Shown piece after piece: positions 5,996 through 6,247 of a DNA stretch of 6,247 bases. Numbering within the stretch: position 1 is the stretch's first letter; every line of letters starts with the position of its first letter. A program made the translations under genes and the position numbers. The stretch is from Porticoccaceae bacterium (GTDB taxonomy: Bacteria > Pseudomonadota > Gammaproteobacteria > Pseudomonadales > Porticoccaceae): assembly GCA_002710745.1 (NCBI GenBank), contig PALW01000040.1, forward strand, positions 1-6,247, read 5' to 3'. The notes beneath the pieces were generated by a model, which was given only the letters and a program-made list of their open reading frames with translations, did no database searches and had not been told where the DNA came from.

Positions 5996-6247
5996 TTAAT
6001 TTATATACTCGATTAGTTTTTCATTTTTAATTAAGTCTTCAAATGTCTCTCTCTCTCTTATGACATGCAAAGATTCATCAACAATAAGAATTTCTGTCGG
6101 TCTACATCGACTATTGTAGTTCGAACTCATTGTGAATCCATATGCTCCCGCATCACATAGGCAAAGCAGATCACCTGTTTCTATTGGTAGCTTTCTGTCT
6201 TTACCCAGAAAGTCACCGCTCTCGCAAACTGGCCCCACAATGTCGTA
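5996..6247 (-). CDS. lysA: Diaminopimelate decarboxylase, C-terminal part
   Basis: LysA is a PLP-dependent fold-type III enzyme that decarboxylates meso-diaminopimelate to L-lysine. Only the last 83 codons and the stop lie in the window; the gene continues beyond the right edge, so the GTG at 6238 is an internal valine codon, not a start. The visible part begins YDIVGPVCESGDFL, which contains the CESGD motif whose cysteine reaches the active site of the partner subunit. It continues with DAGAYGFTMSSNYNSR, which includes the conserved tyrosine near PLP and substrate, and ends in the usual R-RET-E-L segment. It resembles the Pseudomonas-type LysA more than the E. coli one, judged from memory. 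It precedes dapF by 3 bases, and the pair makes a lysine-pathway operon. Confidence 0.95.
   Translation of the reverse strand, partial: YDIVGPVCESGDFLGKDRKLPIETGDLLCLCDAGAYGFTMSSNYNSRCRPTEILIVDESLHVIRERETFEDLIKNEKLIEYIN

Noticed and set aside
1..6247. Search for a mobile element, CRISPR array, defence or toxin module, or other novel gene system
   Set aside because: All substantial coding frames belong to well-known housekeeping families, and no direct-repeat array, transposase, integrase or terminal inverted repeats were seen.

Overview
This AT-rich window carries conserved housekeeping genes of a gammaproteobacterium. Three observations point there. The first is the order rpsP-rimM-trmD-rplS. 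The second is a lysA-dapF-DUF484 run on the other strand, an arrangement typical of Gammaproteobacteria. The third is protein sequence closest, as far as I can recall, to E. coli and Pseudomonas homologues. The low GC, tight spacing and short RNase R would fit a small-genome, perhaps aquatic lineage, but that is inference and no species can be named.

Layout. The + strand from 41 to 2033 holds the ribosome and tRNA maturation cluster: S16, the 30S maturation factor RimM, the tRNA m1G37 methyltransferase TrmD and L19. A candidate extended -10 promoter lies before rplS. A gene-free stretch of 307 bases (2034-2340) follows. Its first half has locally raised GC and several perfect inverted repeats, ending in a terminator-like hairpin with a T-rich tail. 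Its second half is a pyrimidine tract and then an A-rich leader. Next on the + strand is rnr (2341-4431), encoding an RNase R without the usual N-terminal helix-turn-helix region and starting at TTG. A 44-base gap separates it from three genes on the - strand that converge on it: lysA (only its 3' end is in the window), dapF and a DUF484 gene. lysA and dapF are 3 bases apart, and dapF and the DUF484 gene overlap by 4 bases, so they look like one operon transcribed from beyond the right edge.

Function. The left block supports ribosome assembly and reading-frame fidelity. rnr supplies an exoribonuclease that degrades structured RNA. The right block holds the last two steps around meso-diaminopimelate: DapF makes it for peptidoglycan and as precursor, and LysA decarboxylates it to lysine. 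A DUF484 protein of unknown role is attached.

I found no mobile element, CRISPR array, toxin, defence module, tRNA or rRNA, and no novel multi-gene system. The most interesting material is non-coding: the structured segment after rplS, and a possible pairing that would hide the rnr ribosome binding site.
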